Origin: Hohaiivirga grylli
GTDB taxonomy: Bacteria; Pseudomonadota; Alphaproteobacteria; Rhizobiales; Beijerinckiaceae
Direction of reading: 5' to 3'
DNA length: 64,000 nt
Assembly (NCBI RefSeq): GCF_039655745.1
Contig: NZ_JBBYXI010000001.1
Location: 1 to 64,000 of the forward strand
The position numbers and the translations under genes are program-made. The notes below the pieces were generated by a model. The model was not told where the DNA came from, ran no database searches, and saw nothing but the letters and a program-made list of their open reading frames with translations. The number at the start of each line of letters is the position of its first letter. Positions within the stretch are counted from its first letter, which is position 1. This document shows positions 35,848-44,224 of the stretch, piece after piece.

Positions 35848-36884
35848 GGATGCCATTCCTTGACTTCCTCAGTGTTCGCTTCTTTTTCAGCTTCAACAGA
35901 GGCATCAATCACCTTAAGTACGGCACGTAAGACTTCCTTAACACCGGAATGCGTAGCTGATGAGAGAACCATCGGCTCCTTACCAGATGCACGCTTCAGC
36001 CTTGCTTTCTGCTGTTTCAGTGTTTCTTCATCAAGCGTATCTGTCTTGGAAAGGGCGACAATCTCTTCCTTTTCATCCAGACCATGACCGTAAGCCGCCA
36101 GCTCATTGCGGATTGTTTTGTAGTCCTTGCCAGCATGCTCACCAGAGCCGTCAACCAGATGTAAGAGCACACGGCAGCGTTCAACGTGACCAAGGAAGCG
36201 ATCACCAAGACCGGCACCCTCATGGGCACCTTCAATCAGGCCGGGAATATCAGCCAGCACAAACTCACGGCTATCCGAGCGCACAACACCAAGGTTCGGG
36301 TGCAGTGTCGTGAATGGATAATCGGCAATCTTCGGCTTTGCTGCCGTTACTGTTGCAAGGAAGGTTGATTTACCAGCATTGGGCAAACCCACAAGACCGG
36401 CATCAGCAATCAGTTTCAGACGCAGCCATATCCACTGCTCCTGACCTTCCAGACCGGGGTTTGCACGGCGTGGTGCACGGTTGGTTGAGCTGGTGAAATA
36501 GGCATTACCAAAACCACCATTACCACCACGGGCAAGCAGAACGCGCTGCCCGACTTCTGTGATATCAGCCAGAAGGGTTTCGTTATCTTCAGCAAAAATC
36601 TGCGTACCGGCTGGTACCTTCAGAACAGCATCATCACCTTTGGCACCGGTTCGGTTCTTGCCCATACCGTGCTGGCCCTTCTGAGCCTTGAAGTGCTGCT
36701 GATAGCGGTAATCAATAAGTGTATTCAGGCCGTTGACGCATTCAACCCAGACATCACCACCACGGCCACCATCACCACCATCCGGCCCACCGAACTCAAT
36801 GAACTTCTCTCGCCGGAAAGAGACACAGCCCGCTCCGCCATCACCTGATCGAATATAAATTTTTGCCTGGTCGAGAAACTTCAT
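35844..36884 (-). CDS. obgE: GTPase ObgE/CgtA
   Basis: An essential GTPase tied to 50S ribosome assembly and the stringent response. The glycine-rich Obg fold comes first (GDGGAGCVSFRREKF, GPDGGDGGRGGD), then the G domain with the P-loop GLPNAGKST, the switch DIPGLIEGAHEGAGLGDRFL and the NKxD-equivalent LSKTD. The length of 346 residues is normal for alphaproteobacteria. The 3' end overlaps proB. Confidence 0.98.
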   Translation of the reverse strand: MKFLDQAKIYIRSGDGGAGCVSFRREKFIEFGGPDGGDGGRGGDVWVECVNGLNTLIDYRYQQHFKAQKGQHGMGKNRTGAKGDDAVLKVPAGTQIFAEDNETLLADITEVGQRVLLARGGNGGFGNAYFTSSTNRAPRRANPGLEGQEQWIWLRLKLIADAGLVGLPNAGKSTFLATVTAAKPKIADYPFTTLHPNLGVVRSDSREFVLADIPGLIEGAHEGAGLGDRFLGHVERCRVLLHLVDGSGEHAGKDYKTIRNELAAYGHGLDEKEEIVALSKTDTLDEETLKQQKARLKRASGKEPMVLSSATHSGVKEVLRAVLKVIDASVEAEKEANTEEVKEWHP

Positions 36885-37082
36885 GATTCAACTTCTTGCC
36901 GGAGGAAAAACCCTACCCGCGTTATATACCGCATTCAAAGGTTTGTTGCGATATTCATTACGGGAGGAGAAGGATTTCGGCAATCACTATTGCAGAAGCT
37001 TTTCTGACCAACATGCATTTTATGCATTCTTTCCCGTATTTTAGATGCGCATGCAGCAGAAATTGCCACATGCGCTCACTTA

Positions 37083-37742
37083 TCAAGCAGCTGCTGTTAT
37101 TAAAGCTGCCTTCATAGCTTCAGGATGCATCCAGGGCAGATCCTTACCCCAAATCCGGCGATCCATGCTGAAATAGTTGGCCTCAACGAAATCGCCGTGC
37201 TGACTATATTCAACATCACCACCTGTATTGGGTAACCGGTTCTTCTTCTCCAACAGACCATCACCGTACGGAATGAACCCGACCTTGCCAAGAACACGCT
37301 TTGAAGGTTCGTTTTCAACCCGGGCGGAAGAGATCAGCTCCTGCTCTGTCGTATAGATGAAGAAGGCATCAACCATCGCCTGAACAGCTTCACTGGTATA
37401 GCCATGGCCCCAATGCTGGGCGGCAAGCCAGAAGCCGAGCTGTGGAACGCTACCCTCAGAACCGGCTTCAATCGTAACCACCCCGAAGACCACATTGGGC
37501 TTATTCTTCGGTGTGATAACCATTGTCATGCCTGTTCCATTGGCGTTGCTCTGCCGGGCATGGAAAATAAACTCTTCAGCCTCTCTGAGTGTCAGAGGAT
37601 GTGAGATCATCGCCATATCCGCAATCCGTTTGTCGCCTGCGAAGCGCACAATAGCTTGGGCATCAGCAAGGCGTGGCCAACGGAGCCACAACCGCTTTGT
37701 TTCAAGCATGAAGACGTCATCGCGAGTGATATCGGGGTACAT
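37083..37742 (-). CDS. GNAT-family N-acetyltransferase (RimJ/RimL-like)
   Basis: 219 residues. The GNAT fold is shown by ETKRLWLRWPRLADAQAIVR at the start, then PQLGFWLAAQHWGHGYTSEA (the acetyl-CoA loop and motif A) and ENEPSKRVLGKVGF near residue 160. RimL-like GNATs acetylate protein N-termini or small amines; the substrate here is unknown. GGAG lies eight bases before ATG 37742. A GNAT gene between rpmA and obgE is the usual arrangement in this order of bacteria. Confidence 0.92.
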   Translation of the reverse strand: MYPDITRDDVFMLETKRLWLRWPRLADAQAIVRFAGDKRIADMAMISHPLTLREAEEFIFHARQSNANGTGMTMVITPKNKPNVVFGVVTIEAGSEGSVPQLGFWLAAQHWGHGYTSEAVQAMVDAFFIYTTEQELISSARVENEPSKRVLGKVGFIPYGDGLLEKKNRLPNTGGDVEYSQHGDFVEANYFSMDRRIWGKDLPWMHPEAMKAALITAAA

Positions 37743-37793
37743 GATTTAGCTCCGATCTTATAACTGGCCTTCCTCAAGGCCCTGAAACGACGA

Positions 37794-37820
37794 AGGGGAG
37801 GTAGTTACCCTACCTCCCCT
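37794..37820. terminator. Perfect 11-bp hairpin downstream of rpmA
   Basis: AGGGGAGGTAG (37794-37804) pairs with CTACCTCCCCT (37810-37820) around a 5-base loop. It lies between rpmA and the GNAT gene. There is no T-run on the minus strand, so it may be an attenuator or mRNA-processing site rather than a simple terminator. Two weaker hairpins stand between it and rpmA (near 37840-37862 and 37870-37900). Confidence 0.55.
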
Positions 37821-37925
37821 GGTTTCTTTGATCGTAGCCGGATCAGAGATTTCGATCCTTTTTTGACTACTACCACCGGTTTGGTTGGGTACCGGCGGTA
37901 GCTCTTCGTCTGTAGCTATCGCCGA

Positions 37926-38192
37926 TTATTCTGCGGCCTCACTGGCCGGAAGCACGGACACAAATGTACGGCCTTGTCGTTTGCTAAAGTGCACGCGACC
38001 TGTACATGTTGCGAAAATTGTGTGGTCTTTACCCATGCCGACGTTATTGCCGGGATGCCACTTGGTACCGCGCTGACGCACAATAATGTTGCCCGGAATG
38101 ACAGCTTCACTACCGAACTTCTTTACGCCAAGACGACGGCCTTCTGAGTCACGTCCGTTACGGGATGAACCGCCAGCTTTCTTCTGAGCCAT
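37926..38192 (-). CDS. rpmA: 50S ribosomal protein L27 (bL27)
   Basis: An 88-residue ribosomal protein at the peptidyl-transferase centre. The N-terminus MAQKKAGGSSRNGRDSEG and the core VIPGNIIVRQRGTKWHPG are nearly invariant. It is transcribed with rplU, 45 bases downstream of it. Confidence 0.98.
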   Translation of the reverse strand: MAQKKAGGSSRNGRDSEGRRLGVKKFGSEAVIPGNIIVRQRGTKWHPGNNVGMGKDHTIFATCTGRVHFSKRQGRTFVSVLPASEAAE

Positions 38193-38237
38193 GGTTTTAG
38201 TCCTCTAAAATCTTTACATCCTGTCGGATAAACCGAC

Positions 38238-38660
38238 TTACTTCTCGGCCTTGGCCGCGGCGGGTTTCTTTGCTGCTGCCTTCTTGGCAGGAGCTGCATC
38301 AGCTGCCGGAGCGGCTTCTGCCTTAGCTGCAGCCTTCTTGGCTGGCTTGGCATCGCCCAGAGCTGTAATGCGAACAAGCGTGTAATCCTGACGATGACCG
38401 CGCTTGCGCTTGGAATTCTGACGACGGCGCTTCTTGAAAGCAATAACCTTCGGAGAGCGCTTATGTTCCACAACTTCACCTGAAACAGTGAGGCCAGCAA
38501 TAGCAGGCGCACCAATCTGGACGCTCGTACCATTGGAGAACATTGTTACTGTGTCGAAAACAACCGCAGAACCTGCTTCGCTGTTGATTTTAGCAACGGC
38601 GATAACGTCTTCGGCTGCAACGCGGTACTGTTTACCGCCTGTCTTAATTACTGCGAACAT
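38238..38660 (-). CDS. rplU: 50S ribosomal protein L21 (bL21)
   Basis: The N-terminal 100 residues form the L21 fold (MFAVIKTGGKQYRVAAEDV, then FKKRRRQNSKRKRGHRQDYT). The last 35-40 residues are an Ala/Lys-rich extension (KKAAAKAEAAPAADAAPAKK) common in alphaproteobacterial L21. It is the first gene of the conserved leftward cluster. Confidence 0.98.
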   Translation of the reverse strand: MFAVIKTGGKQYRVAAEDVIAVAKINSEAGSAVVFDTVTMFSNGTSVQIGAPAIAGLTVSGEVVEHKRSPKVIAFKKRRRQNSKRKRGHRQDYTLVRITALGDAKPAKKAAAKAEAAPAADAAPAKKAAAKKPAAAKAEK

Positions 38661-38763
38661 CGTTTTTTCCTTCGTGTTCTAACCCGTTCTCCGACAGTGT
38701 CGGGACCAGCTTTTTTGCAGTTTCGAGAAGTGCGAAACCCTATCGGGATATCGCGGTTAACGC

Positions 38764-38781
38764 ATCGGGAATCATCCCGAT
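38764..38781 (-). ncRNA. Possible structured leader of rplU
   Basis: ATCGGGA/TCCCGAT arms around a 4-base loop lie about 105 bases upstream of rplU, with a second partial copy of the arm (TATCGGGAT near 38743) and a short CCGACA/TGTCGG palindrome closer to the gene. Autoregulated L21 leaders are known in other bacteria, but this one is not recognisable as a known family. Confidence 0.3.
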
Positions 38782-38919
38782 ACAATCACGGAAATAATCC
38801 ATGAACGGGAGTTGATACCGTTCAAACTTACGAGAGTCAAGAAAACAAAGGTATTTTTGGCAAAAAATAAACCCTATGGATGAGACATATCGCACACCCG
38901 GACCGATTCATATTGCATA

Positions 38920-39528
38920 TTAGCGCGTGACAAGCCCACGCACGGCTGCCGAAACAATCTCTTCAATCTGCTCTTTCAATGCCTCGAGTGACAGGCTCGC
39001 CAGTTTTTTCTCAAGCCCGAGAACAACCATGCCATGGACAGCTGAAAACAGCGACCGGGCCAACAACTGCCGCTCTTCAGGAGACTTGCCAATCTTCAAA
39101 ATAGCCAGCGGCTGCTCAATGAAATCAAAAAGCATCTGATGCTTTTCTGCCATCTCTTGCGGGAGCTCACTTCCCACAGACATCCGGTGCTCAAATAGCG
39201 CCAGCCACAGCATTTTGCTGCGGGCTGCAAAATTGAGATACACGTGAGACAACCCGACAAGCCAACGTTCTCCATCAACTTTGTCTGCTTTCTGCTGTAC
39301 CTCAAAAGTACTCAACTGGTCGGCAAGCTGCATCAACGTGCGTTCATTAACAGCGAGTATCAGGGCGTCAATATCCTTAAAAACAGTATAGATCGCGCCA
39401 AGCGAACACCCCGCACGACTTGCGATATCCCGCGCTTTAAGCGCCCCTAGTCCATCAGCTGAGACAAGTGCTTCCGCAGCCTGAACAACATTATTCCTAA
39501 GGGCTTCCTTCCGAGGGCTTGCCTGCAT
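38920..39528 (-). CDS. TetR-family transcriptional repressor
   Basis: 202 residues. The N-terminal helix-turn-helix is RDIASRAGCSLGAIYTVFKD (about residues 39-58). The C-terminal region is a TetR-C-like ligand-binding domain. It is divergent from the lipid-recycling gene at 39704, and two identical palindromes of TetR-operator type lie in the gap, so the protein most probably represses itself and that gene in response to a lipid or acyl ligand. That last point is inference. Confidence 0.92.
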   Translation of the reverse strand: MQASPRKEALRNNVVQAAEALVSADGLGALKARDIASRAGCSLGAIYTVFKDIDALILAVNERTLMQLADQLSTFEVQQKADKVDGERWLVGLSHVYLNFAARSKMLWLALFEHRMSVGSELPQEMAEKHQMLFDFIEQPLAILKIGKSPEERQLLARSLFSAVHGMVVLGLEKKLASLSLEALKEQIEEIVSAAVRGLVTR

Positions 39529-39565
39529 CTCACAACACTTTCCAAAGCTTTTTCAAAACCCATAT

Positions 39566-39578
39566 TGAACATTGTTCA
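39566..39578. promoter_or_regulatory. TetR operator candidate 1
   Basis: The 13-base palindrome TGAACATTGTTCA lies 38 bases upstream of the tetR start. An exact second copy is found at 39601-39613. Confidence 0.75.
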
Positions 39579-39600
39579 TTTTTATGAGAATGTCCAGACA

Positions 39601-39613
39601 TGAACATTGTTCA
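39601..39613. promoter_or_regulatory. TetR operator candidate 2
   Basis: An exact copy of the palindrome at 39566-39578. The two centres are 35 bases apart, and this copy is about 90 bases upstream of the divergent lipid gene. Confidence 0.75.
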
Positions 39614-39703
39614 TTTTTAAAAAATTGCACGATGACATGTTTTATTTACGTAATACGCGATACATAAAGCATGTCACGTTGCGACGTGGTTGGAGGCAAA
39701 TAC

Positions 39704-42700
39704 ATGTTCAGTTCACTCATGACATCACGGCGTTTTGCGCCTTTATTCTGGTGTCAGTTCTTTTCGGCATTCAATGACAACTTCCTGAAAAATGCCCTTG
39801 TTATGCTGATCATGTACAAACTGAGCAGCGAGAGTGGCCCAGTGCTGGTTATTTTGGCTGGTGCTATTTTTATTGCCCCATCGTTCTTTCTCTCTGGTCT
39901 TGGTGGTCAATGGGCCGACAGATACGATAAAGCCATCGTCGCACGCAGGCTGAAGTTCGTTGAAATTGCCGTTGCCTTCATCGCCGTGATTGGCTTTCTT
40001 GTTTATGCTGAGCACATCACATTGTTTGGGATGGCTCTTCCTCCCCTGCCATTCCTCTTTACGGCCTTATTCGGTTTCGGCACCATTTCAGCACTCTTTG
40101 GCCCGATTAAATACGGCATCCTGCCAGATCATCTGAAACAGTCTGAACTCCCGGCAGGCAACGCACTAGTGGAAGGCGCAACCTTTCTTGCAATTCTTGG
40201 AGGCACCATTTTAGGAGGCATGGCCATTACAATTGATGGTGGTGCAGCCGATAACAGCGCCTCAACCTTTGCAACATTCATCGCACTGTTCATTATGGGG
40301 TTTGCCGTTCTGTGCTGGATTTCCAGCATGTTCATCCCGAAAACAGGTGAAGCTGCTCCGTATCTCAAAGTTGACCGTAATGTCTTACGTTCTACCTCTG
40401 ATCTTCTCAAAGACCTTCATCGCAACAAGCGCCTCTGGAATGGTGGCCTGATTGTTTCATGGTTCTGGCTAATCGGGGCTGTCCTGCTCTCATTGCTGCC
40501 TGTCATTGCGAAAGATTACTTCAATGGCCAGGAAGAAGTCACAACAGCCCTTCTTACCATTTTTGCCATCAGCATCGCCATTGGTTCCGGTATAGCTTCT
40601 TGGCTGGCAAGCGGGCGCATTATCATGTTGCCAACCGCTGTAGCCGGTCTTTTGATGGGTGTATTCTGCTTTGATCTGGCTATGGTGCTCTATTTCCACC
40701 AGCCATCTTTGACACCTCTGTCATGGAAACAGTTTCTGTTCAGCGTTGACGGCATGCATGCCGCTATCGACATGGCCGGCCTTGCTATTGCTGGCGGTAT
40801 TTACATTGTACCGGCTTTTGCCGCCGTTCAGGCATGGGCTGATGCCGACAAGCGTGCACGTGTGATTGCTGCCACCAATATTCAGTCAGCTGCTGCCATG
40901 GTGATCGGTGCCATTGTTGTTGCTGTTCTTGAACAGCTGCTTGGCGGAACCGCATCAACAGCAGAGGTAACACGCAGCAGCATATCCCTACCCGTCATCC
41001 TCACTCTGTTGGGTATCGCCTCGCTTTTTGTTGGCGTTGTTATTTTCAGAAATTCACCAACCAACCCATTGGCGGATTTTCTCTCAATCCTGTTTCGCGC
41101 CATTTATCGCGTTGAAGTCCATGGCCGGGAAAATCTCGATAAGGTTGGTGAGCGTGCCATTATTGCTCTCAACCACGTCAGCTTTCTGGATGCTGCCCTT
41201 GCCCTGTCGCTGTTTAATAAAGCGCCACTGTTTGCGATTGATTACAACATCGCCAAACGCTGGTGGGTGAAGCCTTTTCTGAAACTCGTCAATGCCTATC
41301 CGCTGGACCCGGCAAAGCCCATGGCAACCCGGGCTCTGATCAACGAAGTCTCAAGCGGCAAAACCCTTGTCATTTTCCCGGAAGGCCGTCTGACTGTTAC
41401 CGGCAGTCTGATGAAGGTTTATGATGGTGTTGGCCTGATTGCCGATAAATCAGAGGCCGAAGTTGTCCCGGTCAAGATTGATGGCCTGGAAAAGACCTTT
41501 TTCTCTCGCCTGACACGTCAGCAGGTCCGCCGTCGCTGGTGGCCAAAGGTTACCGTTACAATTCTGGAGCCTGTCCGTCTTTCCGTTCCGGAAGAGATAA
41601 AGGGACGGGAGCGCCGGAAACAGGCAGGTATCCATCTCTATCAGATCATGTCTGATCTGTTATTCAAAACAGCCCACATTGATCAGACGATCTATGAGGC
41701 CGTTGTCAAAGCCGCTGACGAGCATGGAAAGGGGCGCATTGCGGTTGAAGACCCTCTTTCCGGCAGCATGAGTTATCGCAAACTGCTGATCGCTGCATCA
41801 CTCATCGGCAAAAAGATTATGCCGAAGACAAAAACAGGTGAAGCTGTTGCGGTGTTACTCCCCGGAGCCAGCGGCACGGCTGCAACCATTCTTGGGCTGA
41901 TGTCGGCTGGTCGCGTCCCGGCTATGCTCAACTTCACTGCAGGCCCGGCAAATCTTGAATCTGCCTGCAAGACAGCGGATGTCAAAATCGTACTGACAGC
42001 CCGTAGTTTCATTGAAAAAGCACGCCTTGAAAAGGTAATCAGCCTTCTGGAGCAGAACTTCACAATTCTGTATCTGGAAGATGTCGCTAAACAGATCACA
42101 ACAGCTGACAAACTGCAGATGCTGTTTCATTATCATAAGCCGCTCGTTACACGCTCTGCTAACGATCCGGCTGCCATTCTATTCACCTCAGGCAGCGAAG
42201 GCGCTCCAAAAGGTGTTGTACTTTCACACCGCAACATTCTGGCCAATGCCGCACAGGCGGCAGCCCGGATTGACTTTGGCCGTCAGGATAAAGTCTTCAA
42301 TGTCCTGCCACTGTTCCATTCCTTCGGGCTGACGGCAGCCCTCATTCTGCCACTGGTTTATGGTGTGCCGGTATACCTCTACCCGTCACCCCTGCATTAC
42401 CGCATTATTCCAGAGATGGTTTACGGCACCAATGCCACGGTTGTTTTTGGTACCGACACCTTCCTCGCCGGTTATGCCAAGAAAGCCCACCCTTATGACT
42501 TTCGCTCCATTCGCTACATCGTGGCGGGGGCCGAACCTGTCCGGGAATCAACACGTCAGGTTTACATGGAAAAATTTGGCCTGCGCATTCTGGAAGGTTA
42601 TGGCGTTACTGAAACCGCACCGGTGCTGGCACTCAATACGCCGATGTTCAATCACTATGGCACCGTTGGCCGTATTCTTCCCGGTATGAATTACCGGCTT

Positions 42701-43192
42701 GAACCTGTCGCTGGCATTGAAGAAGGCGGCCGTCTGTTCGTGAAAGGCCCGAACGTCATGCTCGGCTACCTGAGGCCTGAGCAACCCGGTGTCATCGATC
42801 CGCCACCGGAAGGCTGGCACGACACGGGCGACATCTGCACCATTGACGAAGACGGCTTTGTCACCATCAAGGGCCGCGCCAAGCGCTTTGCCAAAATCGG
42901 TGGTGAGATGGTCTCTCTTGCTGCAGTTGAAGCTCTTGCAGCCCAACTCTGGACAGGCGCACAATCCGCAGCCGCAAACCTGCCCGATACCAAAAAAGGC
43001 GAACGTATTGTCATTATGACAACGGAGAAAGACGCAACCCGTGAGGCACTCCAGAAATTCGCCAAGCAGCAGGGCGCACCAGAGCTGATGATCCCGGCAG
43101 ATGTTAAAACCGTCGATGCCATCCCGCTACTGGGCTCTGGCAAACCAGACTTCAAAGCCATCGGCGATCTGGCAGCAAAGCTCTTCGCATAA
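39704..43192 (+). CDS. Lysophospholipid flippase / acyltransferase / acyl-ACP synthetase fusion (LplT-Aas type)
   Basis: A 1,162-residue three-domain protein. Residues 1 to about 415 are a major facilitator (FWCQFFSAFNDNFLKNALVM is the LplT-like opening). A PlsC acyltransferase follows with NHVSFLD near residue 490 and FPEGR near 556. An AMP-dependent acyl-ligase comes last with ILFTSGSEGAPKGVVLSH near 826, EGYGVTE and WHDTGD. In E. coli LplT and Aas are separate: the first flips lysophospholipids inward and the second reacylates them. Fusion into one chain is common in alphaproteobacteria. ATG 39704 has GGAGG seven bases upstream, so the longer frame from 39671 is not used. It is probably repressed by the divergent TetR protein. 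Confidence 0.93.
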   Translation: MFSSLMTSRRFAPLFWCQFFSAFNDNFLKNALVMLIMYKLSSESGPVLVILAGAIFIAPSFFLSGLGGQWADRYDKAIVARRLKFVEIAVAFIAVIGFLVYAEHITLFGMALPPLPFLFTALFGFGTISALFGPIKYGILPDHLKQSELPAGNALVEGATFLAILGGTILGGMAITIDGGAADNSASTFATFIALFIMGFAVLCWISSMFIPKTGEAAPYLKVDRNVLRSTSDLLKDLHRNKRLWNGGLIVSWFWLIGAVLLSLLPVIAKDYFNGQEEVTTALLTIFAISIAIGSGIASWLASGRIIMLPTAVAGLLMGVFCFDLAMVLYFHQPSLTPLSWKQFLFSVDGMHAAIDMAGLAIAGGIYIVPAFAAVQAWADADKRARVIAATNIQSAAAMVIGAIVVAVLEQLLGGTASTAEVTRSSISLPVILTLLGIASLFVGVVIFRNSPTNPLADFLSILFRAIYRVEVHGRENLDKVGERAIIALNHVSFLDAALALSLFNKAPLFAIDYNIAKRWWVKPFLKLVNAYPLDPAKPMATRALINEVSSGKTLVIFPEGRLTVTGSLMKVYDGVGLIADKSEAEVVPVKIDGLEKTFFSRLTRQQVRRRWWPKVTVTILEPVRLSVPEEIKGRERRKQAGIHLYQIMSDLLFKTAHIDQTIYEAVVKAADEHGKGRIAVEDPLSGSMSYRKLLIAASLIGKKIMPKTKTGEAVAVLLPGASGTAATILGLMSAGRVPAMLNFTAGPANLESACKTADVKIVLTARSFIEKARLEKVISLLEQNFTILYLEDVAKQITTADKLQMLFHYHKPLVTRSANDPAAILFTSGSEGAPKGVVLSHRNILANAAQAAARIDFGRQDKVFNVLPLFHSFGLTAALILPLVYGVPVYLYPSPLHYRIIPEMVYGTNATVVFGTDTFLAGYAKKAHPYDFRSIRYIVAGAEPVRESTRQVYMEKFGLRILEGYGVTETAPVLALNTPMFNHYGTVGRILPGMNYRLEPVAGIEEGGRLFVKGPNVMLGYLRPEQPGVIDPPPEGWHDTGDICTIDEDGFVTIKGRAKRFAKIGGEMVSLAAVEALAAQLWTGAQSAAANLPDTKKGERIVIMTTEKDATREALQKFAKQQGAPELMIPADVKTVDAIPLLGSGKPDFKAIGDLAAKLFA

Positions 43193-43198
43193 CACAAT

Positions 43199-43231
43199 AA
43201 CACAAGGCGGCGTTTATCGTCGCCTTGTGTT
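43199..43231 (+). terminator. Hairpin after the lipid-recycling gene
   Basis: AACACAAGGCGGCG pairs with CGTCGCCTTGTGTT (14 pairs, one G-T) around TTTAT, seven bases past the stop. The T-run is missing, so termination strength is uncertain. Confidence 0.65.
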
Positions 43232-43355
43232 ACCGCATCCCCTTATCCCGGAATAATCACAGCCAGCCTGGTGCTTTTTCACAAACCCTGTATTGTCAGC
43301 CGCCTTAACGCATGTTAATCCAGCTCCGCTTCAACCGATGATACAGAAGCCCCGC

Positions 43356-43445
43356 GGAGAGGTGGCAGAGTGGTTGAATGCACCGCACTCGAAATGCGGC
43401 ATAGGCGCAAGTCTATCGGGAGTTCGAATCTCCCCCTCTCCGCCA
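43356..43445 (+). tRNA. tRNA-Ser (anticodon CGA)
   Basis: A 90-base class II tRNA with encoded CCA. The acceptor stem is GGAGAGG/CCTCTCC, the anticodon stem CCGCA/TGCGG encloses CT-CGA-AA, a long variable arm follows, and the T loop is TTCGAAT. The anticodon CGA reads UCG. An AT-rich gene pair starts 35 bases downstream. Confidence 0.97.
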
Positions 43446-43480
43446 GAATAAACTTCGGAAGCATCAGAGAAATTATATTT

Positions 43481-44194
43481 TTAAGTAGTTTTAACCCTTT
43501 TAGGTTTCTCAGGAATGAATTTCTTTAATTGCAAGACACTATCTGCTTGTACCAAACTACGTTCAATAAAAATTTCGACTGTAGACAGTAATTGCCTTAC
43601 ATTTTTATCTCTCGTGATCCAACCGCGATGAGCTGCAGCATTTCCTGCATCAATTACTACTTCGAGTATATCAAACTCTTTACCACCAATAAATCCTTTT
43701 GTCTTTAAGTTTTCTAGTTTTTCTTTAAATGTTATTGCAGGATCAATGTTTAAAATTTCTGTTGCCCGATCTAATACAGTTCTCAACCCAACTGTTGCTA
43801 AAGTATGCGCATCATTTTCATACGCAATATAAACCTCATTTAATATTTTAAATATTGTAATATCAATATCTTCTATTTCAGATAGCCAAGTGGGTTTATT
43901 TTTTATTTCAGGCTTAGGGTAAATACATTTGTCATAAATTGGGGCACATTTTTCATTCCCAAAATCATCATATGAATAATCAATCTCTTCGCTATTCCAA
44001 CTGCTAACTTCATAAAACATAGCTTCACAACCACAACATTGAAGAAGTGAGTGTGTGACCTCACCATGAATTTGAGCTTCCTCTTCATTGAAATTAATAG
44101 TTTTGCATCCATACACTTTACATATACGATCACCATTACATGAAGGACAGTGCGCTTTAGATGTTTTAAAATGATTATAATTATGCATACTCAT
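43481..44194 (-). CDS. DUF4145-like protein with N-terminal zinc ribbon
   Basis: 237 residues. Two Cys pairs (CPSCNGD near residue 16 and CCGCEA near residue 53) look like a zinc ribbon. The C-terminal part, with AHTLATVGLRTVLDRATEIL, then FKEKLENLKTKGFI and VVIDAGNAAAHRGW, is the DUF4145 helical domain, whose GNxxxHRG segment resembles HEPN/MazG-like helical folds. DUF4145 is often found in restriction and anti-phage loci. ATG 44194 has GAGAGG seven bases upstream; a start at 44215 would lack a ribosome site. The base composition is much more AT-rich than the flanking genes. It follows the PIN-like gene closely and is probably its partner. The function is not known. Confidence 0.75.
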   Translation of the reverse strand: MSMHNYNHFKTSKAHCPSCNGDRICKVYGCKTINFNEEEAQIHGEVTHSLLQCCGCEAMFYEVSSWNSEEIDYSYDDFGNEKCAPIYDKCIYPKPEIKNKPTWLSEIEDIDITIFKILNEVYIAYENDAHTLATVGLRTVLDRATEILNIDPAITFKEKLENLKTKGFIGGKEFDILEVVIDAGNAAAHRGWITRDKNVRQLLSTVEIFIERSLVQADSVLQLKKFIPEKPKRVKTT

Positions 44195-44224
44195 GCTATA
44201 ACCTCTCGAAAACATTATTCTATA

